Assembly (NCBI RefSeq): GCF_005222805.1
Contig: NZ_STGC01000005.1
Location: forward strand, 1,588,456 to 1,652,455
Source: Devosia sp. FKR38
Lineage (GTDB): Bacteria; Pseudomonadota; Alphaproteobacteria; Rhizobiales; Devosiaceae
Reading direction: 5' to 3'
Length of the DNA stretch: 64,000 bases
The notes beneath the pieces are model-generated. The model saw nothing but the letters and a program-made list of their open reading frames with translations. It searched no databases and was not told the origin of the DNA. The translations under genes and the position numbers were made by a program. Below are positions 9,470 to 18,430 of the stretch, one piece after another. Numbering within the stretch: the stretch's first letter is position 1; every line of letters starts with the position of its first letter.

Positions 9470-10350
9470 CGCACCTCCTGCACATCAAACAGGTCGCGCA
9501 GACCATCGCCCAGAAGATTGAACCCAAGCGCGACCACAAGGATTGCGCAGCCCGGCAGGACCGATTCCCACCAGGAATCGGGCAGGAAAGCCGAGCCCGA
9601 GGCCACCATGGTGCCCAGGTCCGGCGTGGGCGGCTGAATGCCCAGGCCGAGGAAAGACAGGGAGGCGCCGACCAGAATGACGAAGCCGCAATCGAGCGAG
9701 GTCTTGACCGCCAGGGCGGACACGCAATTGGGCAGGATCTCGCGGATGAGAATGTGGAACTTGCTGGCGCCCAGGGTCTCGGCCGCCTCGATGAACTCCT
9801 GGGTGCGGATCTGGCGGGTGATCGAATAGATCAGCCGCGTATGCCAGGTCCACCACAGGGCGGCGATAGCCAGCATGGAATTGATCAGATCGGGCGAGAG
9901 CACGGCGGCAACCGCCAGGGCCATGACCAGCGGGGGAATGGCCAGCGCGATATCGGTGATGCGCATGATGACGATTTCCACCCAGCCGCCGAAATAGCCG
10001 GCCAATAGGCCCAGCACCGTGCCGACCGGCACTGCGGTGCCCAGCACGACCAGCGCCAGCAGCAGCGAGATGCGCAGGCCAAAGATGGTGCGCGTAAAGA
10101 TATCGCGCCCGACATTGTCCGTGCCAAACCAGTATTCGGCCGATGGCGGCAGGTGGCGGGCCCGGAAGTTTACGACCGCCCCCACATGCTCGGGATAGGG
10201 CGTGATCCAGGGCGCCAGGATGGCCGCGAGGATGACGATCACGACAATGGCCGCGCCGATGACGGCTGTCGGATTGCGCGAGAAACGGTACCAGTTCTGA
10301 TAGGCGTTCGAGAGCCGCCTGGGGGAGTTATCGGCTGGTATCTCGGTCAT
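9466..10350 (-). CDS. Peptide-type ABC transporter permease (DppC-like)
   Basis: 294 residues; inner-membrane permease. It starts with a hydrophilic lead, then a membrane segment (AVIGAAIVVIVILAAILAPW), then HLPPSAEYWFGTDNVGRDIFTR, the segment typical of DppC/OppC proteins. The EAA-type loop that contacts the ATPase is EAAETLGASKFHILIREILP near residue 188. About six membrane segments. Its ATG overlaps the stop of the partner permease gene by 4 bp. Confidence 0.9.
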   Translation of the reverse strand: MTEIPADNSPRRLSNAYQNWYRFSRNPTAVIGAAIVVIVILAAILAPWITPYPEHVGAVVNFRARHLPPSAEYWFGTDNVGRDIFTRTIFGLRISLLLALVVLGTAVPVGTVLGLLAGYFGGWVEIVIMRITDIALAIPPLVMALAVAAVLSPDLINSMLAIAALWWTWHTRLIYSITRQIRTQEFIEAAETLGASKFHILIREILPNCVSALAVKTSLDCGFVILVGASLSFLGLGIQPPTPDLGTMVASGSAFLPDSWWESVLPGCAILVVALGFNLLGDGLRDLFDVQEVR

Positions 10351-11372
10351 GCACGCCTCCCGCGGATCCGGACGCGCGGGTCGACAAAGCCGACCAGCAC
10401 GTCGATGAGCAGATTGACCAGCACGAAGAACACGCCCGAGACCATGACCACGCCCATGATGGCGTTGAGATCCTTCTGCAGGATGGTGCGGATGCCATAG
10501 GCGGCCATGCCGGGCCAGGCAAAGACCAGTTCGACCACGAAGGCATTGCCAATCAGCGAGGCGAATTCGAGGCCCATGATCGTCAGGGGCGGCACGAAGC
10601 TGGGGCGGAGCATGTATTTGAACACCCGCACCCGCTCCGGCACGCCAAAGGCCCGGCTCGCCTCGATATAGTCCTGGCTGGCGACGTCGATCATGGAACT
10701 ACGGGTGATGCGGGCGATCTGGCCCATGGTGGCCGCCGCCAGCGCGATCGATGGCAGCAACAGGTAGCGAAGGCCTTCAAGAACCACGTCGAGGCGCCCC
10801 CGCAGCAGGCCGTCAATGGTCACGAGCCCGGTGATATCGGCGGCAAAGTCCATGCTCGGCGGCAGGCGTCCGGTGGTGGGCAGGATATGGAGCACATAGC
10901 CCGCCAGGATCTGCAGCAGCAGCGCCAGAAAGAAGCCGGGCGTCACGGCGCAGAAGATGGCGAAAACGCGCACGAGATTGTCGGGCCAGCGGTCCTTCCA
11001 GCGCGCGGCGGCAACACCAAGCGGCACGCCGAAGGCGAAGGCCAGCATGATGGTGAACAGCACCAGCTCAAAGGTCGCCGCAAAGGTGTCGCGGATATCG
11101 GAGGCGACGGGGCGCTCGTTGAGCAGGGAACGCCCCAGGTCGCCGCGGGCCAGGCCGGCAATGAAGCGGCCATATTGCTCGACGATCGGACGGTCCAGGC
11201 CGAGATCGGCGCGCAGATCGGCGACCTGCTCAGCCGTGGCGGTCGGGCCCAGCGCCATGCGGGCCGGATCGCCCGGCACGATGCGGGCAATGGCGAAAAT
11301 GACGATGGAAAGCCCCACCAGAACGAGGAGCGACCACAGGACACGCCGGACGAGGAAAGCGAGAAATTCCAA
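10347..11372 (-). CDS. Peptide-type ABC transporter permease (DppB-like)
   Basis: 341 residues. The N-terminal segment FLVRRVLWSLLVLVGLSIVI is followed by IVPGDPARMALG, the hallmark of DppB/OppB proteins. The EAA loop is EASRAFGVPERVRVFKYMLR near residue 228. About six membrane segments. The start is TTG at 11372 with GAGGG about ten bases upstream; no ATG or GTG nearby fits better. A hairpin in the 97-bp gap after the binding-protein gene separates it from that gene. Confidence 0.9.
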   Translation of the reverse strand: MEFLAFLVRRVLWSLLVLVGLSIVIFAIARIVPGDPARMALGPTATAEQVADLRADLGLDRPIVEQYGRFIAGLARGDLGRSLLNERPVASDIRDTFAATFELVLFTIMLAFAFGVPLGVAAARWKDRWPDNLVRVFAIFCAVTPGFFLALLLQILAGYVLHILPTTGRLPPSMDFAADITGLVTIDGLLRGRLDVVLEGLRYLLLPSIALAAATMGQIARITRSSMIDVASQDYIEASRAFGVPERVRVFKYMLRPSFVPPLTIMGLEFASLIGNAFVVELVFAWPGMAAYGIRTILQKDLNAIMGVVMVSGVFFVLVNLLIDVLVGFVDPRVRIRGRRA

Positions 11373-11420
11373 GCGAATGGCCCTCGCTAGAATGGGGGAA
11401 AGCAGATCAGGGGCCGGTGT

Positions 11421-11450
11421 CCCACTCCTGCCGGATCAGACAGGAGTGGG
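11421..11450 (-). terminator. Intercistronic hairpin between binding protein and permease genes
   Basis: A perfect 10-bp stem (CCCACTCCTG/CAGGAGTGGG) with a 10-nt loop, 20 bp past the stop of the binding-protein gene and without a T run. Hairpins at this place in ABC operons usually protect the upstream mRNA or attenuate readthrough, giving excess binding protein; that role is inferred. Confidence 0.6.
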
Positions 11451-11469
11451 CAGAGGCGTCGGAGGGTTA

Positions 11470-13026
11470 TCAGCAGGTCCACTGATAGCGCGTGAAGTCA
11501 TAGTCGAACGACTGCATCGGCACCGCTTCAAAGCCGGTCAGGCACTTGTCCATGGCGTGCTGCACGGTCTGGGTCTGCAGGAAGACGTCGGGCTGCAGAT
11601 CGACCAGCTTGTGCTGCAAGGTCTTGTAGATCTCGGCCTGCTTGGCCACGTCGCCGGTGCCCCGGGCATCCTCGATCAACTGGTCGATCTCGGGATCATT
11701 GACCCATTCCATCGACGACCATGTCCCCGCCGCTTTGGACGAATACTGCGTGAAGAACATGGAGTCGGGCGACGGATAGGTGGGGCCGAAGAAGATCTGG
11801 TTCACGGCCGGCGTAGTTTCTGGCTTGCTGGCGATTTCCGTGATGACGTTCCAGGGATCGGCCTTCTGCGTCACCACAAAGCCCAGCTGCTCCAGATTGG
11901 CCTGCATCAGCAGAGAGATTTCTTCCTCGAACTTGGTGTCGGCCACATAGCCCAGCGTGATCGGGATCGGCTGTCCGGCATATTTGGAGAGCGCGACTTC
12001 TGCCTTGGCGGCCTCGAGGTCATAGACTGGCGCCGGAATGTCACCGGCGTGGAATTCGGCAAAGACCTTTGGCAGCGGGGTCGAGAGCTCGCCGCCCGGA
12101 AGGATGACTTCGCGGATGGTCTGGTAGTCGGTGGCCAGGGCAAGCGCCTTGCGGATATGGATATCGTCCGTCGGCGCGATCTGGGTGTTGAGCTTGAGAT
12201 AGAACGCGGTCGCCGTGTCCTGGGTCACCAGGTTGAACCGGCCCATGTCCACGAGTGCCTTGTAGGTCTCGGGCGACTGGAACTGGCTCGACATGGTCAG
12301 CTCACCGGACGCGGCAAGCGAGCGCACGGTGGCCTCGTCATTGGTGATGATCCAGCGGACCTCGTCGATCGGCTTGCCGGTGAAGCCCTTGTAGTAGTCG
12401 GGATTGCGGGTGATGGTCATCTGGCTGCCGCGATCCCAGCTCTTGAGCGAGTAGGCCCCGGCGCCGGCGACATTGTTGGCCAGCCATTCCTGGGCGTCGT
12501 CAGTGCCTTCGTGTTCCTTGACCACGTCGGCATTGAGGATGAAAATTGCCGGGACGGTGGTGAGGAAGGGCGCGAAGGTCTTGGACAGCGTGAACTTGAC
12601 CGTCTTGGCATCGACGGCGACCACCGAGCCGGGCGCCAGGACGTCGGCGAAGAGGTTTGCCGGCCCCTGGTTGATGCGCAGCAGGCGCTCGACGGTATAG
12701 ACGACGTCGCTAGCCTCAACCGGCGAGCCATCGGCGAAGGTGGCATCGTCGCGGATCTTGTAGGTCACTTCCTTGGCGTCGTCGGAAACGGTCCAGCTTT
12801 CGGCCAGTTCGGGGATGATGCTGCCCGATGAATCGACACTGACCAGACCGTCATAGAGGTTCACGCCAGCCATGTAGTCGGTGTAGTCGGAGATCTTGGC
12901 AGGGTCGATGGTGCCAAAGATCTGCACCGTATTCATGGTGACAACGACCTGGGCCATGGCAGGCGCGGCGACCGATGTCATCAACAGCGCCAGCGTGCTG
13001 GCGGCAAGAATTCTAGGCATGTTCAT
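11470..13026 (-). CDS. Peptide-type ABC transporter substrate-binding protein
   Basis: 518 residues; periplasmic binding protein of the DppA/OppA family (SBP_bac_5). A Sec signal peptide (MNMPRILAASTLALLMTSVA, cleavage probably after PAMA) precedes the mature domain, which has LYDGLVSVDSSGSIIPELAE, WTVSDDAKEVTYKIRDDATF and ADGSPVEASDVVYTVERLL, all typical of the family. The start at 13026 puts the signal peptide at the N-terminus and has AGGGAA upstream; the longer open frame adds 31 residues with no signal character. First gene of the transporter operon, 213 bp downstream of the LuxR-type regulator on the same strand. Its ligand is unknown. Confidence 0.9.
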   Translation of the reverse strand: MNMPRILAASTLALLMTSVAAPAMAQVVVTMNTVQIFGTIDPAKISDYTDYMAGVNLYDGLVSVDSSGSIIPELAESWTVSDDAKEVTYKIRDDATFADGSPVEASDVVYTVERLLRINQGPANLFADVLAPGSVVAVDAKTVKFTLSKTFAPFLTTVPAIFILNADVVKEHEGTDDAQEWLANNVAGAGAYSLKSWDRGSQMTITRNPDYYKGFTGKPIDEVRWIITNDEATVRSLAASGELTMSSQFQSPETYKALVDMGRFNLVTQDTATAFYLKLNTQIAPTDDIHIRKALALATDYQTIREVILPGGELSTPLPKVFAEFHAGDIPAPVYDLEAAKAEVALSKYAGQPIPITLGYVADTKFEEEISLLMQANLEQLGFVVTQKADPWNVITEIASKPETTPAVNQIFFGPTYPSPDSMFFTQYSSKAAGTWSSMEWVNDPEIDQLIEDARGTGDVAKQAEIYKTLQHKLVDLQPDVFLQTQTVQHAMDKCLTGFEAVPMQSFDYDFTRYQWTC

Positions 13027-13239
13027 GCTGATTATTCCCTGTTCCCACTTAAGCCCGAGCAGGATTGCCCCCTGCCATTTCATGAAACTGTCGCGCAGCC
13101 ATCCGTCACGCTCAAGCATGTCGATGGCTAGGTTTTCGACAAAAAGGTATAGGTTTGAATTGCGGTCCAGAGGCAGGGGTTCGAGCTCTGGATCACGCTC
13201 TCGCCAGGTCGCGCTACGGGATGCCTCGCGGCGATATGT

Positions 13240-15552
13240 TCAGCCCACCAGCCCCAGGGCACGGGCGGCGCTGATGGCTTCGCGGCGCTTGGTGCAGCCG
13301 AGCTTGCGATAGACATTGCCCAGATGAAACTTCACCGTCGCTTCGCTCAGTCCTAGCGTATTGGCGATGAACTTGTTGGATGCCCCTTCGGTCACCATCA
13401 TCAGCACCTTGGTCTCGCGGCGCGACAATCCGTTTTGTGCCCCGAGCGACGAGTTGGGCAGGCCACTGTCGCGCAGTCGCCGCAAGGCCTGCCGGGCGGG
13501 GCCAGATGCTTCCAGGAACTCCCCGATGCGCTGATGCTCGATCAGTTCAGACAAGAAGTGACGCTCTTCGGCCAGGGGTGCAACGGCGCCCAGCCGGGCG
13601 GCTTCCTCAAAGGTCTTGAGCAGGAGCGACCGGGCCCGGGTTAGGTTGCGCTGCCGTTTGGCGACGAAGGCCAGCCAGATCTCGACGCCCATGCGCTGAC
13701 GACCGGTCATGTTGAGATTGTTGAGCATGGCTTCGAGCTGCCGATCAAGACCGGGGCGGGTCGGCATCTCGAACACGTGGTGCCGCAGCCAGATCAGCGC
13801 CAGCGCGATCTCGTCGCGATCCTGCAGCCGCTCCAGCGCCTCGGCGGCGCCCAACACCCAGTCGCGGGTGATGCGCGACGGCACCGGGGCCAGCTTTTCG
13901 GCGGCCTCCTGCCAGCGATTGGCGTTTTGAAGGATAGCGGCCTCCCGCATCTCGATCATCATGCCGAACTGGCGGTTGCGGATCTGGTAGACCCGCCAGC
14001 GATCCAGAAACGAGCGCGCCGCGATGGTCGAGAAATGCTCGCTCAGCGCCTGGCTACCATAGTGCAGGGCGAACTCGATCAGGCTGGGCCAGATTTCACC
14101 ATGGGCAAAGGCATCCATATCGTAGTGCAGGAATTGCGCCAGCGGCTCCGCCCTGCCGCCCTCATAGGCGATGCAGGCATCCAGCAGGACCAGCAGCCGA
14201 TCGTCGTCCGGGCTTTCGAAATCCACGCTTTCGAGGAATTGCCGGGCCTCGTTCGCCCGGGTCCTGGCCGAAACCGCGTCGCCCATCATCAGGCGCATCA
14301 GCGATTGATGCAGGCTGATGTAAAAGCACAGATGCGGCACATTGGCCTGCCGATAGTGCCGCAGGGCATGGGCCGCCACATCCTCGGCCGCAGCAAAGCG
14401 CCGGCTGCGGATATAGAACTCAAGCACGGCATTGTAGAATGTGCCCTGCAGCAGATGGGCATCGGGCGGGAAGTCGTCGGCCAAGGCAAAGACCTGCTCA
14501 AACAGCGTGTCGGTGAGCAGGTAATCCTCGTAGATCATCATCACGAGACGAAAGGCCAGGAAATCGGGCGAATAGGCCGTGCGATCAGCAAAGACTGTGG
14601 TCAGGTCGTTGACGCCCTCGCCAAAGCGCTCGGTCAGCAGACGATGGGCGCGCGCCAGTTCGCCGCGCTTGAGCGCCTGCATGGCTAGGCTCATGGTGAT
14701 CGTATCGCTATTTTTGGCGTAGTCGGTCGGAAAGCCCGACAACACGGCACCAAAGGCCTCAGGCCCATAGCGGTAGATATAGAACCGATCCGACGCCTTG
14801 GTGAACAGGTCCAGCGCCGCGTCGAGATGGCCGGCGCGCTGCAGCGTGGTGATGGCCCGGGTCATGTCCCCGCGCTCGGCCAGTGCCGCGGCCAGTTCTT
14901 GCGCTTGGTCGGGGTCTGATATGCGCTGCTCGATGACGTCATGCAGCCCCTCGGCGAGTGCTTCCCGCAGGATCTTGGGCGAACTGACCAGTGGCAGCTG
15001 TGGAAGGATCTGAGGCGCGACGCCTTCCAGGCGATCGCGCAGCGCGAGCAGATCCGCCGTCGGCATCGACTGCAGGAACTCCACGCGCAGGAAAGGCGCG
15101 ATATGGGCGCGCCCCGCCTCCGCGTAGGCGACCAGCAGCGGCCAGCCCCCAGTTCGGTCCAGCAGGTTGGTGGTGCCGGGGAAATGCTGCGCCAGTTCGG
15201 CCTCGGAAAACAGCAGTTCTTCTGCCTTCAAAACGGCGGCCTGGCCATAGGCAAGGGCGCGGACCAAGCCTGGAAGCAGGGTCTCCTGGCGCTTGGCCAA
15301 GACCAGCTTGCCCGATCCGGCCAGGAAGGCCTCCGGCAGCGCCTCCGGCATGGTGCCCGGTGGCAAGTCCCATAGGACGAGATCTTCCGGTTTGGGCGCG
15401 TCGGGCCCAAGATGGACCGCGATGCCGGCCGAACGGGCCATCTGACGCAGCAAAGTCGATTTGCCCATGCCGGCGGGCGCCTCAAGCACCACCACCGGTT
15501 CTGGTCGGGCCAGGATTTTTGCAGCCAGTTCAGGACGATCAAGGAGCGGCAT
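13240..15552 (-). CDS. LuxR-family large ATP-binding regulator (LAL / MalT-like)
   Basis: 770 residues. N-terminal P-loop ATPase with Walker A EAPAGMGKST near residues 34-43; a long helical middle resembling the repeat sensor region of MalT/LAL proteins; and a C-terminal LuxR-type helix-turn-helix (LSRRETKVLMMVTEGASNKF, then LGLSEATVKFHLGNVYRKLG). These proteins activate transcription when ATP and an inducer bind. It lies just upstream of the transporter operon on the same strand, so it probably controls that operon. No strong ribosome-binding site is seen before the ATG at 15552; the next gene upstream is over 400 bp away. The family is confident, the target is inferred. Confidence 0.85.
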   Translation of the reverse strand: MPLLDRPELAAKILARPEPVVVLEAPAGMGKSTLLRQMARSAGIAVHLGPDAPKPEDLVLWDLPPGTMPEALPEAFLAGSGKLVLAKRQETLLPGLVRALAYGQAAVLKAEELLFSEAELAQHFPGTTNLLDRTGGWPLLVAYAEAGRAHIAPFLRVEFLQSMPTADLLALRDRLEGVAPQILPQLPLVSSPKILREALAEGLHDVIEQRISDPDQAQELAAALAERGDMTRAITTLQRAGHLDAALDLFTKASDRFYIYRYGPEAFGAVLSGFPTDYAKNSDTITMSLAMQALKRGELARAHRLLTERFGEGVNDLTTVFADRTAYSPDFLAFRLVMMIYEDYLLTDTLFEQVFALADDFPPDAHLLQGTFYNAVLEFYIRSRRFAAAEDVAAHALRHYRQANVPHLCFYISLHQSLMRLMMGDAVSARTRANEARQFLESVDFESPDDDRLLVLLDACIAYEGGRAEPLAQFLHYDMDAFAHGEIWPSLIEFALHYGSQALSEHFSTIAARSFLDRWRVYQIRNRQFGMMIEMREAAILQNANRWQEAAEKLAPVPSRITRDWVLGAAEALERLQDRDEIALALIWLRHHVFEMPTRPGLDRQLEAMLNNLNMTGRQRMGVEIWLAFVAKRQRNLTRARSLLLKTFEEAARLGAVAPLAEERHFLSELIEHQRIGEFLEASGPARQALRRLRDSGLPNSSLGAQNGLSRRETKVLMMVTEGASNKFIANTLGLSEATVKFHLGNVYRKLGCTKRREAISAARALGLVG

Positions 15553-15980
15553 GCCGCAAGCTTAGTCGATTTCGCGCGGCGTCCCTAAGGCTTTTGGGTC
15601 ATGCACTGCTGCTAGCAGAAGTTTGTCAGCCCGAACTACATGCGGCGTCGAAGTGCATTGCTAGGTGCCGACAGCCAAGCTCGCAGGGGCGGCTTTCCAC
15701 CATACGGCAAACAAAAGCGGACAGTCCGCAACCGGCCCCTACCCTGTCCTTCCATCTGATCAGACTGATGGCAGAAACGGGGCCGGGTGCAGACTGTCGG
15801 CTTTCAGGCGAATGCTGGCAAGAGCAGACACACACTGCTAGTCCATCTTGCGACCTTGCGACGAGTTTGGTGCCGAATTGGGAGCGGCGGGATTTGTCAG
15901 GGACTTCAGGAGAACTGAAGCCTCCGGTCGTTCCATGACGACTGCTCGCTGACCGCCTGGTCCTGCTTCGGAGGCTAGGA
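15553..15980. promoter_or_regulatory. 428-bp gap between the two regulator genes
   Basis: It lies upstream of the LuxR-type gene and downstream of the lacI-type gene, both on the minus strand. The open frames here are remnant-like, with no family features. It should hold the promoter of the LuxR-type gene. I see no clear operator or terminator. Confidence 0.3.
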
Positions 15981-17057
15981 CTAGCTCGACGCCAGTCTGG
16001 TATTGGCGGCTCCTGGCGGCGCTGTCGAGCCACGCACGATGAGTTCAGGCGTGGACCGGATGTGGGGATGCGCATCACCTTTCCCGCTGAGCTGATTGAC
16101 GAGCACGGCGACGATGCCGTCCGCCATATCAGGCACGGACTGGCGGATTGTGGTCAGGCCCGGCCGCAGGACGGCGGCAAACAGGATATCGTCGAACCCA
16201 ACAATCGACAGGTCACGAGGGATGGAAAAGCCAAGGTCGGCGGCGCCAGCATAGGCACCGATTGCGAAGATGTCGTTCTGCGCAATAATGGCTGTAGGTG
16301 GCTCGGGGGTCGCGAGCAATTCACGGACCCCGATACGTCCCTGTTCCAATCCCTCATTGTCGTCCGAACTGCCTCGGTTTTGGGCTCTCCAGATCAGGTC
16401 CTCGCCCAACTCGACCCCCTGGCTGGCAAGCGCTGAGCGAATGCCGGCCAGCCGCTGCATGTGCGCTTCGGAACGGATCGGCCCGGTCAGCACGGCGATG
16501 CGGCGGTGGCCAAGGCCCAGCAGGTGCATGGCCGACAGCCGGCCCACCAGATCGGCATCGACGCTAACGCTGGCACCCAACAGATCATTGCCTTCGGCCG
16601 GCCTGCCGCCAAAGGACGCCAGTTGCATGCCCCGGTCGAGAAGCGGGCGAAAATGGTCGAACGGCACATGCGCCGAACCGAGGATCACCCCTCTTACCCC
16701 CGAGGCGAGGAGCATTTCGCCGTAGCGTACCTCCTCGGAATGGTCGCGCGTCGTATTGCCGATCAGCACCCTGTAGCCGCGCAGATGCGCGGCCCGCTCT
16801 ACATGATGGGCAACCGCCCCCCAGAAGGGGCTGGCGACCGAAGGGACCATGAGACCGATCGTCTTGTTCTGTCCCGACTTGAACTGCTGCGCGAGTGCGT
16901 TGGGCGTGTAGTTCATCGCCTTCATGGCGCTGATCACGCGATCACGCGTCTCTGCACGCATTTTGGCGTCGCGGCCGTTGATGACGTTCGACACCGTTGT
17001 GGCCGATACGCCCGCCGCCCGCGCAACTTCCTGAATGCCGATCGCCGCTACCTTCAT
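15981..17057 (-). CDS. LacI-family transcriptional regulator
   Basis: 358 residues. The N-terminal helix-turn-helix is IGIQEVARAAGVSATTVSNV followed by INGRDAKMRAETRDRVISAM and the hinge-helix region NYTPNALAQQFKSG, as in LacI/GalR repressors. The rest is a periplasmic-binding-protein-like sensor (TIGLMVPSVASPFWGAVAHH, then VDADLVGRLSAMHLLGLGHR). It is divergent from the sugar ABC operon across 266 bp, so it most likely represses that operon until the sugar or a breakdown product binds. The ATG at 17057 has no good ribosome-binding site. A few extra residues precede the usual helix start, so the true start could be slightly different. Confidence 0.9.
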   Translation of the reverse strand: MKVAAIGIQEVARAAGVSATTVSNVINGRDAKMRAETRDRVISAMKAMNYTPNALAQQFKSGQNKTIGLMVPSVASPFWGAVAHHVERAAHLRGYRVLIGNTTRDHSEEVRYGEMLLASGVRGVILGSAHVPFDHFRPLLDRGMQLASFGGRPAEGNDLLGASVSVDADLVGRLSAMHLLGLGHRRIAVLTGPIRSEAHMQRLAGIRSALASQGVELGEDLIWRAQNRGSSDDNEGLEQGRIGVRELLATPEPPTAIIAQNDIFAIGAYAGAADLGFSIPRDLSIVGFDDILFAAVLRPGLTTIRQSVPDMADGIVAVLVNQLSGKGDAHPHIRSTPELIVRGSTAPPGAANTRLASS

Positions 17058-17323
17058 GCACTAGCGATACCACGCGACAAACACGAATGCACACCCTTGT
17101 TTATCGATGCACCAAAAGCGTCTCTTGAGTCGTGCAATTTGGACAATATATCTGCCATAATTCACAATTCTCCTCTATTTCCCGCCATTTATGCTGGCTT
17201 GACAGTCTAATCTAGAATGGTGTTACGTTACCCTAAAATAGAGATGACCAGCCGCCGGGAACGGACAAGTCGATCGAATGAACGATCGCAGGCGGCCATT
17301 TCATCACCTCTGGAGGAATTGCC
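17058..17323. promoter_or_regulatory. Divergent control region of lacI-type gene and sugar ABC operon
   Basis: AT-richer than its neighbours. TTGACA at 17199-17204 is a perfect -35 box for the plus-strand operon, but the -10 hexamer 17-18 bp downstream is weak. GGTGTTACGTTACCC at 17219-17233 is an imperfect palindrome centred on CG, as in many LacI-family operators, and would overlap the promoter. These are candidate sites only. Confidence 0.4.
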
Positions 17324-18430
17324 TTGTCCGAAGTCGAGTTGTCGGAGGTCGTCAAGCGCTATGGCGTGATGGAGGTCGTCCACGGCATCAGCCTCACCAT
17401 CGAGCCGGGGGAGTTTGTGGTGCTGGTCGGACCCTCCGGCTGCGGGAAATCCACCACATTGCGCATGGTCGCGGGGCTGGAAGACATCTCCTCGGGCACA
17501 GTGATGATCGGCGGCCGGGAAGTCAGCCAGGTCGCCCCCAAAGATCGCGATGTGGCCATGGTGTTCCAGAACTACGCGCTCTATCCACATCTTGATGTGG
17601 CGGAAAACATCGCCTTCGGCCTGCGTGTGCGCCACGAAAAGCGCAAGGTCATCAAACAGGCCGTCGCAGAAGCTGCCGAGATCCTGGGTCTAACGGAATA
17701 TCTCAAGCGCAAGCCGGCCGACCTCTCGGGCGGGCAGAGGCAACGCGTCGCCATGGGTCGCGCCATCGTACGTCGCCCCCGAGTTTTTCTGTTCGACGAA
17801 CCCCTCTCCAACCTCGATGCCAAGCTGCGCACCCACATGCGCGCCGAGATCAAGCGCCTGCACCAGCGCATGCAGAGCACCAGCATCTATGTCACGCATG
17901 ACCAGGTCGAGGCTATGACCCTGGCGGACCGGATTGTCATCATGAATGGCGGCCGCATCGAGCAGGTCGGATCGCCCATGGAAGTGTTTCTCGAGCCAGC
18001 CAACACCTTCGTCGCCAGCTTCATCGGCTCGCCGCCGATGAACCTGCTCGATGCCACGATCGAGATCGGCGATGCCGGTCCGCTGGCGCGGATCAAAGGT
18101 GCCGACACCGCGCCCCTCCCTATCCCGGACGCTTTCCGCGACCAGGCCGCCGCCGGCCAGCGGGTCAAACTGGGCATCCGCCCCGAGCTGATGCGCGTCG
18201 ACGCCGATCCTTCGACGCCTGGGCTCGCCTGCCAGATCGAACTGGTTGAGCCGCTTGGGGCCGAAGCGCTACTGCACGGCGAGGTCGGGCGGCAGCCCAT
18301 CATCGCCAAGGTCGAGACCTTGAGCGGTGTCCGCGATTTTGCGGCGGTTCGGTGGCTGGGCGTCGACCTGTCCGGACTGCATGTCTTCGACGCCGGCTCG
18401 GGCCGTTCCCTCAAGACGGCGTCAGCATGA
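17324..18430 (+). CDS. Sugar ABC transporter ATP-binding protein (UgpC/MsmK-like)
   Basis: 368 residues; ATPase of a carbohydrate importer (CUT1 class). It has an N-terminal nucleotide-binding domain with Walker A GPSGCGKST, Q-loop MVFQNYALYPHLDVAENIAF, signature LSGGQRQRVAMGRAI, Walker B VFLFDEPLSNLDAKLR and switch IYVTHDQVEAMTL. A C-terminal TOBE/OB domain follows (FIGSPPMNLLDA, then LGIRPELM). The start is TTG at 17324 with GGAGG nine bases upstream. The stop overlaps the ATG of the first permease by 4 bp. Unusually it is the first gene of the operon, ahead of the permeases and binding protein. Confidence 0.92.
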   Translation: MSEVELSEVVKRYGVMEVVHGISLTIEPGEFVVLVGPSGCGKSTTLRMVAGLEDISSGTVMIGGREVSQVAPKDRDVAMVFQNYALYPHLDVAENIAFGLRVRHEKRKVIKQAVAEAAEILGLTEYLKRKPADLSGGQRQRVAMGRAIVRRPRVFLFDEPLSNLDAKLRTHMRAEIKRLHQRMQSTSIYVTHDQVEAMTLADRIVIMNGGRIEQVGSPMEVFLEPANTFVASFIGSPPMNLLDATIEIGDAGPLARIKGADTAPLPIPDAFRDQAAAGQRVKLGIRPELMRVDADPSTPGLACQIELVEPLGAEALLHGEVGRQPIIAKVETLSGVRDFAAVRWLGVDLSGLHVFDAGSGRSLKTASA

